Shown here piece after piece: positions 10,930 to 22,335 of a stretch of 64,000 nucleotides of DNA. The stretch's first letter is position 1, and each line of letters opens with the position of its first letter. This DNA is from Ochotona curzoniae (lineage: Eukaryota; Chordata; Mammalia; Lagomorpha; Ochotonidae), in assembly GCF_017591425.1 (NCBI RefSeq), contig NW_024466599.1, positions 28,310,001 through 28,374,000 of the forward strand, read 5' to 3'. The translations under genes and the position numbers were made by a program. The notes beneath the pieces were generated by a model. It saw only the letters and a list, made by a program, of their open reading frames with translations. It was not told where the DNA came from and ran no database searches.

Positions 10930-12310
10930 GCTATTGCTTTATATACCTTGTTACTATTTTCCATTATACAAATTTGTAGGTATAGCGATTATTCCTCCCT
11001 TTTCCCCTCATTCACTTTCCACTTTCCTGTCCCATCATTTTCCTCCATATTATCATAATAGTATAGTCCGTTAATATCAGTTGTAAGTTTAAATTTCTGC
11101 TATTTAAATGTATGATGACATAGTAAGTATAGACAAAGGCAATAAAACTTAGTGTCACACTGTACAGGTGTTTTTAAATGTTTTATTGGAGGTCCTACTT
11201 TCATTTGGGAATAGACATTCACTGCAAAACTTCTTTACTTCCTGGCATGATAGTCTCCAATTTACAATTCATATGTGGGAATATTTGTGAATATTTGTTT
11301 GCTTTTATATTTATTTTGTGCTTTTCATAAAGGTTGCCTAGATCAGAGAGATCATGATATTTGATCTTTTGGGACTGCCTTGTTTCACTAAGAATGATTT
11401 TCATTTGGGACAATTTTGTTGCAAACAGTAGAATTTCATTCATTTTTATGGCTGTGTAGTATTCCATCAAGTAGATGTACCACATTTCTTTATCCTTTCC
11501 TCTTTTGATGGGGTATCTGGGTGGTTTTCATGTCTTTGTTATTGCAAATTGTGCTACTGTAAGTGTAGGGTTGCAGGTTACTTTATAGAATGCAGATTTT
11601 ATTTCTTCTAGACATATTTCCAGGAGTGGGATAACTGAGTCATGTAGTAGATCACTTCTCAGTTGCCTGAGCACTCTTCATACTAACTTCCATAGTGGCT
11701 GCACTAGCTTATACCACCACCAACAGTGAAATAGGGCAACTTTTCCCTATATCCACACTGGCAGTTGTTGGTGATGATTTCTTTATGTAGTCCATTCTCA
11801 CTGGAGTTAGATGGAGCCTCAGTGTGTTTTTAATTTGCATTTTACTAATAGCTAGGGAACTTTACCATTTTTGATGTGTCTATTAGCCATTTGAATTTCA
11901 TCTTTTCAAAAATGTTCATGCGTTTTGCCCATTTTTTCTTAAGATTTATTTATTTTTATTGGAAAGGCAAATTTACAGAGATATGGAGATACAAAGAGAA
12001 AGATCCTCCATCTTTTGGTTCACTCCCCAAGTAGCCACAATGGCTGGAGCTAAGCTAATCCGAAGCCAGGAGCCAGGAACTTCTTTCTGGGTCTCTCTCG
12101 TGGGTGCAGAGCCCCAAGGCTTTGGGCTGTCCTCAACAAATTTCCCAGGCCACAAGCAGGGAGCTGGATGGGAAGTGGAGCAGCTGGGGCATGAACCAGT
12201 ATCCAAATGGGATCCTGACATGTGCAAGTGAGGGTTTAGCTGCTAGGTTATAACAAGACCCTGCCCATTTCTTAACAAAGTTGTTTGTTTATTTGGTTTC
12301 TGAACTCGCC
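10930..12310 (-). mobile_element. L1 3' end (3' UTR plus ORF2 C-terminal region), antisense
   Basis: Reading rightward on the plus strand, the reversed L1 3' terminus comes first (TTACTATTTTCCATTATAC, TTTGTAGGTATAGCG). The reversed 3' UTR follows, then the reversed end of ORF2: TGGCTGTGTAGTATTCCATC, ACCACCACCAACAGTG, CTCACTGGAGTTAGATGG, TTAATTTGCATTTTACTAAT. A SINE interrupts it at 11941-12261 and a short L1 piece continues beyond. The ORF2 frame is destroyed. It lies in the same orientation as the copies at 3775 and 22952. Confidence 0.85.
11941..12261 (-). mobile_element. CSINE (young type)
   Basis: Reverse copy starting with AAGATTTATTTATTTTTATT and containing CAAGCAGGGAGCTGGATGGG; its reversed head, GCTAGGTTATAACAAGACC, has diverged. 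Target-site duplications TGCCCATTTTTTCTT (11926-11940) and TGCCCATTTCTTA (12262-12274) differ by a few bases. The insertion is inside the antisense L1 ORF2, which resumes after the repeat. Confidence 0.93.
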
Positions 12311-12865
12311 CTGTTTTTAAATCTATTTAAAGGTAGTTGAAGGAAAATAAAAACTGACAAGGGAGAGAGTCACACACTTGGTAATATTCAGGTAGGAGTT
12401 AAGGCACAAGATGATCATGTCCACCAAGCCTCCTCCCAGTTTGTGATGGTGCAATGGGGAGGTGGACAAATCTTAGAATTGCAGCTTCCTGGAACCTCTA
12501 AGACTGATCTGATGATTGACCCTAAGACTGTCAGTGGGTCTTAGTTCTGCAGAATGTTCTAGGACTTTACTTAATGAGGGAGACTCAGAAATGAAACAGC
12601 AAGTGGGAACTAGCCCACAAACCTGTGAATCTGGTCCCATAATTGTGTTCAATATGAGCAACAAAGAGTGACATGAGAATTTAAAGTCTAGATTTCTGTT
12701 TTTTTCTTGCAAGATTAATTTCTCATGGCTTGCTTGGCTTCTGGCTGCCAAGACAACTTAGAGCCCCTGATAAAGGTCATGACATTCTAGTTAAGGAACA
12801 CTTGGATCATTTTCCATGGAAGAAAAAAGTCCAACTCTTAGTGTTTCTCATGAACCCTCTAACAT
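12311..12865. other. no feature recognised
   Basis: Unassigned sequence. The minus-strand open frame at 12473-12751 has no domain that I recognise. Confidence 0.5.
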
Positions 12866-13210
12866 GAGTGTGGGCAAATGAGTTAGCAGAGGGCCAGTTA
12901 TCTGCTTAACTCTGAATGGAGGGCACATTGTTTCCTCCTCCCCCACCAGGACACCCAGCAAACAGTGGGAGAAGCTCAATTTTCCCAGAATAAAGAGTTG
13001 AAGAAGAAGAGAGAGGAAGAAATCTATTGTCCCTACTGAGTCTGGCTCAGTAAGCTGACAAGGTGCCAACTTGACTCAGTGACTGGAGCACATGTTGCGT
13101 CCTCCTTTCTCCCACACCAAGGTGCCTGGTGACCACTGGGGAAGCTCCATCTTCCCAGAATAAGGCCTGAGAAAGTTGGTTGGGGACAGGATTCCCACTT
13201 ACAATCTATC
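12866..13210. repeat. diverged tandem duplication, period about 170 bp
   Basis: Two head-to-tail units, about 12866-13037 and 13038-13210. Matching landmarks at constant offset are GAGTGTGGGC/GAGTCTGGCT, then AGTTAGCAGAGGGCCA/AGTAAGCTGACAAGGTGCCA, and GAAGCTCAATTTTCCCAGAA/GAAGCTCCATCTTCCCAGAA, each pair 170-172 nt apart. The first unit holds an AATAAA. The origin is unknown; a duplicated LTR-like or satellite-like unit is possible. The minus-strand open frame over the second unit is probably accidental. Confidence 0.6.
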
Positions 13211-13659
13211 CCTCCTTCCTTTCTCTGCTCGCACCATGGATGGATAATGGGTATTTCTTCTAGTTGGATCAGAAGGCTCACAGGCAGTGGAGCCCCTGTA
13301 GCCTGTGATGGCAGGAACACTGTGACCTGTGACTGTGAGAATCCTGTGACTGCCCAGTAGGCATGCATGCAGTAGAAAAAGCAAAACATACTTTACTGGC
13401 TAAAATGAAGAAAGGGTAATCCAAGTCCTTAAAGATGAAAACTGTCCTCTCAGCATATTGCACTTAGAGAAACTCAGGGGAGGGAGGGATGAAGGGGAAA
13501 TTCCAGAGTCTATGGGATTGTGTCCTAAAAAATAAATGTTAAACACCAAACTTTCCCACAAACAAAAACTGAACCTCTGGTTAGAAATCCTGTTTCAGAT
13601 TAGAGGACTTGTATTTGATCATCTACTCCAGTTCTGAACTCTAGCTTCTTGCTAACATG
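13211..13659. other. no feature recognised
   Basis: Three overlapping short open frames on the minus strand at 13199-13463 have no family resemblance. A short GTGACCTGTGACTGTGAGAA stutter lies at about 13321-13340. Confidence 0.5.
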
Positions 13660-13795
13660 CACTGAGTGGGGTAAAGGTGATGATCAGGTAAGTGGGTTTC
13701 CATCACACGGGGGAGACCTATATTTAATCCTAGCTCCAGGATTTGGCCTTGGGCTCCTGCCCAGTTCTAGATGGGAGTAACATCTGTTTTCCTGT
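13660..13795 (+). mobile_element. possible CSINE, old internal fragment
   Basis: Forward similarity to the middle of an old CSINE: TCCATCACACGGGGGAGACC, ATCCTAGCTCCAGG, TTGGGCTCCTGCCCAG. Ends are not resolved and divergence is high, so this is tentative. Confidence 0.45.
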
Positions 13796-13861
13796 TTGTA
13801 TGCAAGCATTTCTGTTTCTCTGCTTCTGAAATAAGTATATATTTTTTTGAAGTTAGCAATT

Positions 13862-13945
13862 CATTTTTTATTGAATTGTTTGCACCTATTGATGCTACTA
13901 TTTATTATTTTCCATGATACGGTTTGTAGATATAGGAAAAAGCAT
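13862..13945 (-). mobile_element. L1 3'-terminal scrap, antisense
   Basis: The block TTTATTATTTTCCATGATAC followed by GGTTTGTAGATATAGG is the same reversed L1 terminus seen at 10930 and 50095. Only about 80 nt are recognisable before similarity is lost. Confidence 0.6.
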
Positions 13946-14508
13946 ATTTTATGACAATTAGGAAATATACAAGTACTTCTAAAAGTATTAATATAAACAT
14001 GTAAGTATTCCCAAGCAATTTCATTGTCTGTATTTTTTGTATTTAGGATCAAACATTTATTTGAATAAATAGTATAAGAATGTTAATTATTGGCTATCAC
14101 TCTGCTTTCTGGAGACACCCCATCTTCTGGAGCCGTTCCAATAGTTGAATTTCCCTTTTTTCTTACTTTCATGTTCACTTGTTCACTTTACAAATAAAAC
14201 TTCTAACTGCAAAATAAAAAAGTTATTTTTTGAGTCAGCATATATTTACTAAGAGTAATAGCATTTTACAATTACTTTGATTTTTGTTACTGTTGCTACA
14301 ACTCTACAACTCCTTAACATTTGCTGTTGTTCTTTTTTTCATGTGCCTCAATGTGAATAAGTTCTCAGCTGAATGTGCTCCCATCCACTCAGTTAATAAT
14401 GATTCAGTGTTAGCATGTGTCAGCTATCCTTTATGGAACATTTTTCTCCTTGACTTGTATAGTAACATCTTTGTGGGCTTGTTTTGCATTAAAAGAAAAA
14501 ATATCTTT
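13946..14508. other. no feature recognised
   Basis: AT-rich. An 85-codon open frame at 14284-14541 has no recognisable domain and runs into the edge of the GC-rich element. Confidence 0.5.
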
Positions 14509-14523
14509 AAATCCATTTTCTAT

Positions 14524-17500
14524 GGTGTGCAGGGCTGGTAATTAGTGGGGGCCTGAGGATGCGGGCTTATCGAAGGAGGCTGAGGCATAACACCAGCAGA
14601 GTATGTGGGGACCTGGGAGCTCCCATTAAGGCAGGCAGAGTGAACCTGGGGACTTCCCCATATGCTTGGTCCTGGGCAAAGTAAGAGGAGGGGAGGGCCC
14701 AGGTCAGCATGCTGGCCTGTAGGCTAGGGCACCAGGCCTGGAGAACTTCAATGGGCCTGGATCTTGGGTGTGGGGAGGGGTAAGGCACTAAGCTGGCACA
14801 AGTACGAGGAGCTTGGGACTCTGGTGGGCAGGCAGAGCTCTGGATCAGCATACTACCTGTTGGGCTTCCAAAGGCTGGGCTGGAGGACCCATGTACTATT
14901 GGGCACATGGATTTTGGATTGATTAGGGAGATGGGCAAGAGGATCTGCCGGAGGGAAGACTTGCTGTGGGAGTGTGTTGAAGGTGAGGAGTGACTTCCAA
15001 TGAAAAGGCCACTGTCCTTGCAGGTAAGCAAGAGGAAATATTCCTGATGGCTTGAAGTGGAGAGGCTGGAGAACACTTATGGGTCAGACAGATGCACCAG
15101 CCCATATGGGAGACCTGAGCTGCGCTCGTTACCATGGAACACTTCTGATTACCACACACCAGCCCATACAAACGCTAGGGCTGGGGGCTTACCTGGCAGG
15201 TATAGACTGTAGTACCTGACAGTGAGTGTCAGAATAGGTGATGGATAATGTTAGGCTGGGCCATGACACTAACCAGCACACAAAAGAACTGGGTCCAGGG
15301 ATAGATTCTGTGGGGGATATGTGGGCCTAACCCTGTGGAATTGCAAATTCTGCTGGTTAGATCAAGAGTTGGGGATAGTGATGGGCTGAGCTAGACATGA
15401 TCATGGAGCCCACTGATGCTCAGGAGGCTTGAAACAGGCTGGGAAGGTCCAGGCTGCAGTGCCCTTATGTGCACCCTGGTGTGGAACAGGCCAGGCTGCA
15501 AAATCCACCAGCTCAAACAAAGGCCAGGATGGAGGGGGCAGGCTATGCTGGGCAAGGGCCTAGCATCTCCTGGCAAGAGTGAAATCTGGGTCTGGGAGTA
15601 GGGCTGCTAGGGGAGCTTGCAAAACTCCCTTGGTGGGCCATAGCTCCTGCTGGTGTACATGTGGTTCAAGCCTGGGCATTGGGCAGGCTGGGCAAGATAG
15701 CTTCACCCATTGGCAAGTACGTGGATTGGTTTTGGAACAAGGCAGACTAAGCCATTGGCAAATGCAGGAGCCAGGCTGAGTGCAGGTGATGCCTAGCTAG
15801 GCTATCACATCCACTGGTTTGCATGGATCAGCAATGGGAACAGACTGAGCAGGACTGGTTACAGCATCCACCAGTGAGGGTTGGAACTGGGGGCTAACTG
15901 AGTCAGGTCAGGCTACAGAATCCAGAGGAAAAGGCTAGGACAGATGAGGGGCTATGCCAAACTGGATCAGAGTAACCACTGGCGTATGCAAAATCTGTGA
16001 CTGGGAACAGGCCTGGTTGGGGAATTCAGGGGAGGTCTCAGCTGGGTGGTGGTTCCCACTGGTGAGCATGAGGGCCAGAGTAGGGACTGCAGTCTGATCT
16101 GGTCATGATTACAGTGTCCTTTGGCACAAGTGTGAAATAGTTCTAGGATGTGCCAGTCTAGGCTAGATTGCAGCACTCACTGGTGCTCATGAGAACCAGG
16201 GTGGGTGGCAGATAGGTTTGGCTAGGCCAGTGCCCCTTTTGAAACATGCACGAGCTATGTCTGGGTGTGTACCAGGCTTGGCTGGGCTGTAGTATCCAAC
16301 AATAAGAACCAGAATGGGTGCTGGCCAGTCAGGAAGTGCCACTGTTCCTGCTAGGACAGGGGTAGATTGAATCAGGCTGGGTCATGAGCCCACTGGTATG
16401 CATGAGATCTGGCATTCGGAGAGGTTCTGATGGAGTAGCTTGGGGAAATCCTATGTTAGGACACAGTCCCTCAGGTAAGCACCAAGAACCAGGGCTGGGA
16501 ATAGCCCAGTCCAGGCTGGGCGCAATCCAGGTTGGGCCAGTTCATATCACCCATGGCAGATCCGATAACTAGAACTGGATGCAGAACAAACCAGGTCGGA
16601 CTGTAATACTAGTCAGTTCATTTAAGTGCTAAGACTGGGGACGGGCTGGGTTAGATTAGGCTATAGTCCCCACCGGTGTAAGCTGGAACTGGGATGGGTC
16701 GCACTATAGCACCCACCCACTGGCAAATGCCAAGGTGAGGCAGGCCATGTCAGAATGGGTTGCAGTGCCCAGGCTGCAACTCCTGCTGGTTTGTGTGTAG
16801 GCTGACTGTGTGGTGGGGAGGATCAGGCTGGGCTCCAATACCCATTGGTATGCATAGGAGATGGGGCTGGAGACAGAACTGAACGAGCAATGGCAACTAC
16901 CAGTGTGCATTTAGGCTAATGTGGGTGACAGACTGAACCAGACCCTGTGTTGGCAAGTACACCTAAGAAGCAGGTCTGGGATCACTTCAGATGAGCTTTC
17001 TTTGTGGATTCCCCCAACTAAACTGCTTGATTCAGACCTCCAACCATGGGGAGAATTGTAGGTTCCATGATCTGAACATGGAGTATATGTTCACTGAGGG
17101 GAGCTGGGCCCTTCAGTGGCTTAGACAGAGCAGTGGGCAGCATATCCAGATGCACATGGATAATATGGCAGTCCATTTGAGCCTGCAGAGTACATAGGAC
17201 AGAACAAATTGATCAACTACCCCAGCCAAAAGTTGGGCAAAGAGACACTCTAAGGTGGACTATGTCAGCCAGTGGATCATGGAGGGATTTCATTGTGCTT
17301 GGAGTAGCGAGATTTGCAGCATTTCAGAACTATTGAGCTATCAAAACCACTTGAGCAGGACTCTCGGAGCATGCCCCATATTGGGGACCCTGGGATGGCT
17401 TCGCGTGGCTGTCTCCCATCTCAAGTTATGGAGGCGCTTAGGAGGCTGGATGTGGTTTCTCTTATTTCCTCCTTTCCCCTAGATACAGGAAGACAAAAAA

Positions 17501-17592
17501 AAAAGTGGAAACAGTGATCTCACCCACTTGCCTCTAATCCTTGATCCTTCCCACCCTAGTCAATTATGTAAACGCCATAAAAATAAAATAAA
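14524..17592 (+). mobile_element. GC-rich noncoding retroposon with internal tandem array (L1 3' UTR or SVA-like composite)
   Basis: A sharply bounded block of about 3.07 kb, much richer in G and C than its surroundings. It has a G-rich 5' part (about 14524-15400), a degenerate array of about 60-bp units (15400-16930), a unique 3' part (about 16985-17560) and a terminal A-rich tail containing AATAAA (CATAAAAATAAAATAAAAAA). A 15-nt imperfect direct repeat flanks it at 14509-14523 and 17593-17607 (12 of 15 identical), consistent with target-primed insertion of one complete unit. No reverse transcriptase is encoded. It is either an L1 3' UTR truncated before ORF2 or a separate non-autonomous composite element mobilised by L1. 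Confidence 0.65.
15400..16930 (+). repeat. degenerate minisatellite, unit about 58-65 bp
   Basis: Repeated motif of the form CCCACTGGTGAGCATGAGAA, then CAGGGCTGGG, then CAGGCTGGGCTGCAGT. Anchor occurrences include 15811, 15869, 16055, 16113, 16173, 16232, 16389, 16715 and 16841; many neighbours are 58-63 nt apart, with some double or disrupted spacings. Units are heavily diverged. The repeats are contiguous without constant spacers, so this is not CRISPR-like. It forms the middle of the GC-rich element. Confidence 0.75.
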
Positions 17593-17642
17593 AAATCAGT
17601 TTTCCATCAGTGTTTGAAGTCACTGCATATATATAGCTTTCT

Positions 17643-17955
17643 TTTTAAAAAGAGACTTATCTATTTGAAAGGCAGAATTTAGAGTGATGGAGAGACAAAT
17701 GAATTTTCCAACTGTGATTTACTTTCTAAATGGGCACAGTGGCCAGAGTTAGGTCTGTGTGAAGCCAAGAGTTTTCTCCAAGTCTCCTCTGTTGGCTTCA
17801 GGGTTCTGAGAACTTGCGCCATTTTGCATTGTTCTGCCAGGAACATTAGCAGGAAGCTGGAATAGAGGTGGAATATCCGGGGCTCAATGTGGCACCCATG
17901 TGGGATGCTAGCATCATGGGTAGTGGTTTTACTCACTGTGCCACAGTGCTGACCC
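17643..17955 (-). mobile_element. CSINE, intermediate-age copy
   Basis: Reverse copy beginning AAAAAGAGACTTATCTATTT and GAAAGGCAGAATT, with GTGGCACCCATGTGGGATGC and the reversed head CCACAGTGCTGACCCC. It is diverged but near full length. It lies about 50 bp after the tail of the GC-rich element. No clear target-site duplication. Confidence 0.8.
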
Positions 17956-20099
17956 CATATATTCACAGTTCTAAATCTTCATAAAGCTTTTTATTTATTT
18001 TTTTTTCTGAGGAAACCAAGATGTGGTTTGTACAGCCTTGGCAATTTTGCCTTTTTAGATTTGGAAGAAGTTATCAATTCGTTTTGGTTGTTACACTGGT
18101 CTCAAATCTCTTAAGAATCTCCAGTATACACGCTGCCTTTCCTTTGACTGTAAATCAAGGGCTTCCCTTCAGTCAAGCCTGTGGGCTGAGCCATTTACAT
18201 GCCTTGCTGCACACAGGTGGCAGCTCCCAGCTGGGCAGTAGCTGAAAGCTCCAAAACTTGCAGCTTCACAGCTGGAGGCTGCCAGCCTTTCTATCCATCC
18301 TCAGCTAGTGGTGCTGTGCTGTCTTTGCAACCTAGAGTCAATTTCACCTAACTCTTTCAGCACCTTGGGCAGCCAGAAACAGAGGTGAAGTGAACTGGAG
18401 GTACGCGTGGGGACTAGAAGAGGAGAGGGTGAGATGGTCTAGAGATGGGGTCTAGTTGGTGAGCCAGCCCCAGGTGTACCCACTGCAGCTTTAAGAATGA
18501 AGCTATTCAAATGGCAGGGCTGTATCCCACTTGTCTCTGACAAAAATAGCAGGAATATGTCTTGTAGGGATTGCATATTTGTGCTGGTTGCAGGTAACAG
18601 CTTACATATATTACTGTTTGCACCTCCAAGTATCAACCACATGCTTATGCGAACAGGGATAACTTGATGCGGAAGGTAGGGTGAGATTAAAAATGCTATA
18701 CAAGTCTTCAAGATAGGAATATTGACATCTTATTTTTCCCCATTCTATAGTTTCATCATGCAGGAAAAGCACCCATCATGATAGCAATTTGCATCGATTA
18801 TTGCCAGTGTCAATTTTTCAGATTTCATAGGCTTGGCTTCCCTTGTCCTTGTTTTAGGATGTTCCTGTGTTTTAAATTTTATTTGTCATAGGCATTTGCA
18901 GTATCACCTTTATTATTTCAGTCACATTTAGCACAGCATGGACACACACACACAAATACATATCTAATATGCTTTTATAAATCTTCAACTAGAACCTGTT
19001 GTATAGTAAATTATCCAAGCTAGCAATCCCAGAGTTCTTTTGTAACAGGGCTCTGAAGGTGATAACGGAGCAACTCGTCTGAAGGTTTCATTTACTGAAG
19101 TTCCTAATGTTAGCATTCACCACGTGTTCATTCCGTGTTTCTGTACTCAGTCAAGAGCTATTCAGCTTCCACAGAGTACTTTTGCCACTAACAAGCCAAC
19201 GCATTATCTTTTTAGATGTCTCATTTCATTCTTTCACTGTTGCAGTAACCTAACTGGAAGCCTGTAACAGCCAGGCTAGTCGATTGGGCAAATAGCTGTC
19301 TTCATAACTTTCCCAGGAAAAGAGCTTTCTTGCCAAGTATTTCAACTGATCTTATCTAATTTCTTCATTGTGGTTGATCTTTCCTGGCTGGTATTTTCTT
19401 TTGTGTTTTATCTATGTTGTTTGAACTTTCTAGGATACCTTGCCTTTCTTTAAGCAAAATGTATTAAGGACATTTAGAGTTTTCATGAACAAGTTTAATC
19501 TGTATCAATGTGAAAGAAGAGAGACCTGGACTGGGTTCTTTCTTTGGTTCTTAGATGATCTGGAGCCTGAAAGATTTTGAATTAAAAAGCCATTTTTTTA
19601 AGGTTTTATATTCCAGCATTTCTGTTAACTTTTTACATTTTCATATAATTTATTTTGGTGCCACATTAACTTTTATGAATTTGAATAACAAGGAATTGAA
19701 AGTCTTTCAGTAACTGAGATAATCCAAGAGGGTTAATGTTATAGAAAGAATTCTTTTTTGGCACTGGAATGTAATTTTGTGATTTCATTTAAATGTTTGA
19801 GACTCTGGAAAGGCTCAGTGTTTCTTTACAAATAATGTCACCAACCCTGTAGAACGCTAGGGAAACAGCTTGGTTCTCCTGTCTCGCCATCTCGCTTCAG
19901 TACATCCATTCTCTCCATGATGTTGGGAACAGATTGTAATGTTCTCAAAGTACAACCAAAGTTCTGTACTTTTCCTTCTGTCTCCATATTCATTCCAAAT
20001 CAACTTTTATGGGGGAAGGTAGAATATTAAATGTTCTGATTTCAACTGGGGGACTATATTTTTGTAATGATCAGTTTGCTCACATTTTACCCCGAAAAT
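17956..20099. other. repeat-poor unassigned block
   Basis: About 2.1 kb of apparently unique sequence. No exon, RNA gene or repeat family recognised. 18160-18420 is locally less AT-rich (GGTGGCAGCTCCCAGCTGGG). A short CA run is at 18944-18955. Confidence 0.5.
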
Positions 20100-20165
20100 A
20101 AAACAAAACAAAACAAAACAAAACAAAACAAAACAAAACAAAACAAAACAAAACAAAACAAAACA
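20100..20165 (+). repeat. (AAAAC)n microsatellite, about 13 copies
   Basis: Near-perfect pentanucleotide repeat, AAAAC on the plus strand. Frame-independent translation of it produces the lysine/asparagine/threonine-rich run (plus) and the cysteine/phenylalanine-rich run (minus) in the open frames at 20067-20372 and 20007-20297, which are therefore artefacts. Confidence 0.97.
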
Positions 20166-21444
20166 GCATGTGACATCAGGATGCTGGGAGGAAGTTTCTG
20201 CACTGATAGGAGGTACAAGATCCAAGTTGGGCACATAGGCAGGAGTTCTAAAAGTGGAGTAGCTGGATCCCCAGCTCAGATCCTGCTGCAAAAGCACCCG
20301 GGTCCAAGAAACGCTGCTCTTCTGTCACTTTTGATTTACTTGACCTCTAGATTTCTTTCTGCTTTTGTGTAGTTGCTTGTAAATTCATGTGTTGGAATAA
20401 GCATTTGGATGAGTGTAGATTGCAAACATGCAGGGTATTTGAGGGGGTAGAGAACTTACGGCTTCACCAGTCCCCACTTGAATAGCCTATTCTTCCTAGA
20501 ACCTGGTGCTGACTGGAAGAGTAACAGGTAGCATCTTAGAAAGTAAATGACTATTTAACAGCTGCTTTGTCAACTAGGAATAAAGACAGGATTTTTATTA
20601 GGACCTAAAATCTATCCTAGTGCCTGACGAAAACAGCTAAACTACTCACCCAGAAAGTCTTACAGTAAGAAACCCACAATTGCTTCATGTAAGCCTGACT
20701 CATGCTGCTGGGTCGAGCCCAGATTACAATCCAGGAAAATGGAGAGGATCCTTGTTCACTGTGTGTGCAGGGTGTTACAGCTCCTTCTACTCATTGCATT
20801 GGCACAGGAGGCACAGGAATTCCAAGACTCTGCACACGGTCACAGCTGAACTCTTGAGTCTGTTTTCCACCTTCCCAGCCATCTTACTTCACATCATCGT
20901 TTATCTCAGGAATCACAGAAGATGGCGCCACCGAGACTTCTATGCTTTCCAAAAAAGTCAGATTATAAGTCATGACAGAACTTAGAAATTTGGGGAATTT
21001 GGAGCTGTAGTTACCTCAGACTTGCTTATAGGAAATGCACATTTTCCCTGCTGCAGCTAACAGCTCTATGTAATAAACTTAAATTTCTAGATCAGAACTT
21101 TACGTCTGTGTGTGTTCATCTCTACTAATCTTATTTCTGTGCCTCTACACAGAATCCATCAGCCTTAAGATTAGTCAGCTGGCACCATTGTCTCAGCTCA
21201 AAAAACAATGCATGGCCTTGTTGCTTGTGTTGAAAATGATACACTAAAATTCAAGCATTTATATACCTCCTCAGGAAATCGGTTTATAAAGTCATGAAGA
21301 AAAACTGAAGCAGAAGGAGACACAGACCAGGAAGATTGCCGTAATCAACTGGGAGATTATTTTGGCTTTTTCAGGTCTATTTTCTTGAAAGGGAATCTCA
21401 GACAAACAAACTTCCATCCATTTGTTATACACCGAAAAAATGAC
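20166..21444. other. repeat-poor unassigned block
   Basis: No feature recognised. 20690-20960 has fewer AT runs than its flanks and a 101-codon open frame at 20680-20985, but no domain or supporting signal. Confidence 0.5.
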
Positions 21445-21641
21445 AACAACAACCAGGAGCTTTATTTTGGTATTCCATGTTGATGCAGGGACTCATGCTT
21501 TGGCCACCTTCCATTTCATTCCCAGGCATACTATCAGGGAGTTGGGTGGGAAGTGGAACGGCCGGGGATTGAACAAAGCTCACATGGGATACTAGCATCA
21601 TAGGTGGAGGCTTGTCTGACTTTGCAACAATGCCAGGGCCT
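21445..21641 (-). mobile_element. CSINE, old truncated copy
   Basis: Reverse copy recognisable by CAGGGAGTTGGGTGGGAAGT, CGGGGATTGAACAAAGC, CACATGGGATACTAGCATC and the reversed head CAACAATGCCAGGGCC. The tail half is missing. Confidence 0.75.
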
Positions 21642-22189
21642 TGGAAACTTTCCCAACATGAATGGAAGGTGGAAAAAGGTTGAGTAGGCCTCGTCACTGC
21701 TGATTCAGGAAATCAGACAACAAACAGCCTTTGAACTCCACTCTACCCTGGAGACTGGGTATTGTCCAAGCCACACAATTTTCATGAGGTCCGGTGGTTC
21801 TTCCTCTCTATGCCACTTCTGTGGGAATAAAGTTCTTTTCTAGGTCCAAGATGCTTGCTTTCTTGGGGCACAGCTAGCTGGTACGTCAATATTCAGAGGT
21901 GTATGAAAATTTCTTAATTTCTGAACTCAGACCTTTTCCTCTACCTCCTGAGCTGTGAAAACTCATTAATCTGAAAGAATTCTGTTATTGACCTTTCTTT
22001 AACTAATAATTTCTTCTAAGTCTTTCAAATCACATACTTAAAATATCTACAGTGATTTTAGACTTTTGGAAACAAAGTTTAGGGAGAATCAGATTGTGTG
22101 ACTGGAGTGACTTACTACCCTAGCTCAAATGTCTCCCAAGGTCATAGTACTGAATCTTCAGGTGGGATGTCGGATGATGTATAACCCAT
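21642..22189. other. no feature recognised
   Basis: Unassigned sequence between an old SINE and an LTR-like fragment. Confidence 0.5.
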
Positions 22190-22335
22190 AGTGAGATGAT
22201 TATCAGCCCCTTAAGATGTTGGCACCCTAATTCCTAGAACCTGTGGCTCACACAAAACTGTAAGATGTCACATTGGTATTGCTTTAAGTCTCTAAGTTTG
22301 TTTGAGCAACAATAGGGGAAATCATACATAAACCA
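22190..22335 (+). mobile_element. MLT1-type LTR fragment (ERVL-MaLR)
   Basis: AAGATGTTGGCACCCTAATT, CCTAGAACCTGTGGCTCAC, then ATTGCTTTAAGTCTCTAAGT and GAGCAACAATAGGGGAAATC resemble remembered landmarks of MLT1 LTRs (aacctgtg near the start; a tgttttaagccacccagttt-like 3' segment). The middle appears deleted. It is an old, noncoding LTR remnant. The exact subfamily is not determinable here. Confidence 0.5.

Noticed and set aside
14567..15076. Minus-strand open frame of 169 codons, the longest in the window
   Set aside because: It lies wholly inside the GC-rich retroposon, where low stop-codon density makes long frames likely. The peptide is Ser/Pro-rich with no domain, and no promoter or splice context is seen.
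15400..16930. Possible CRISPR-like array
   Set aside because: Repeats are degenerate and contiguous with no constant repeat and unique-spacer structure, and the DNA is mammalian.
20007..20372. Frames rich in Cys/Phe (minus) and Lys/Gln/Asn (plus)
   Set aside because: They are produced by the (AAAAC)n microsatellite.
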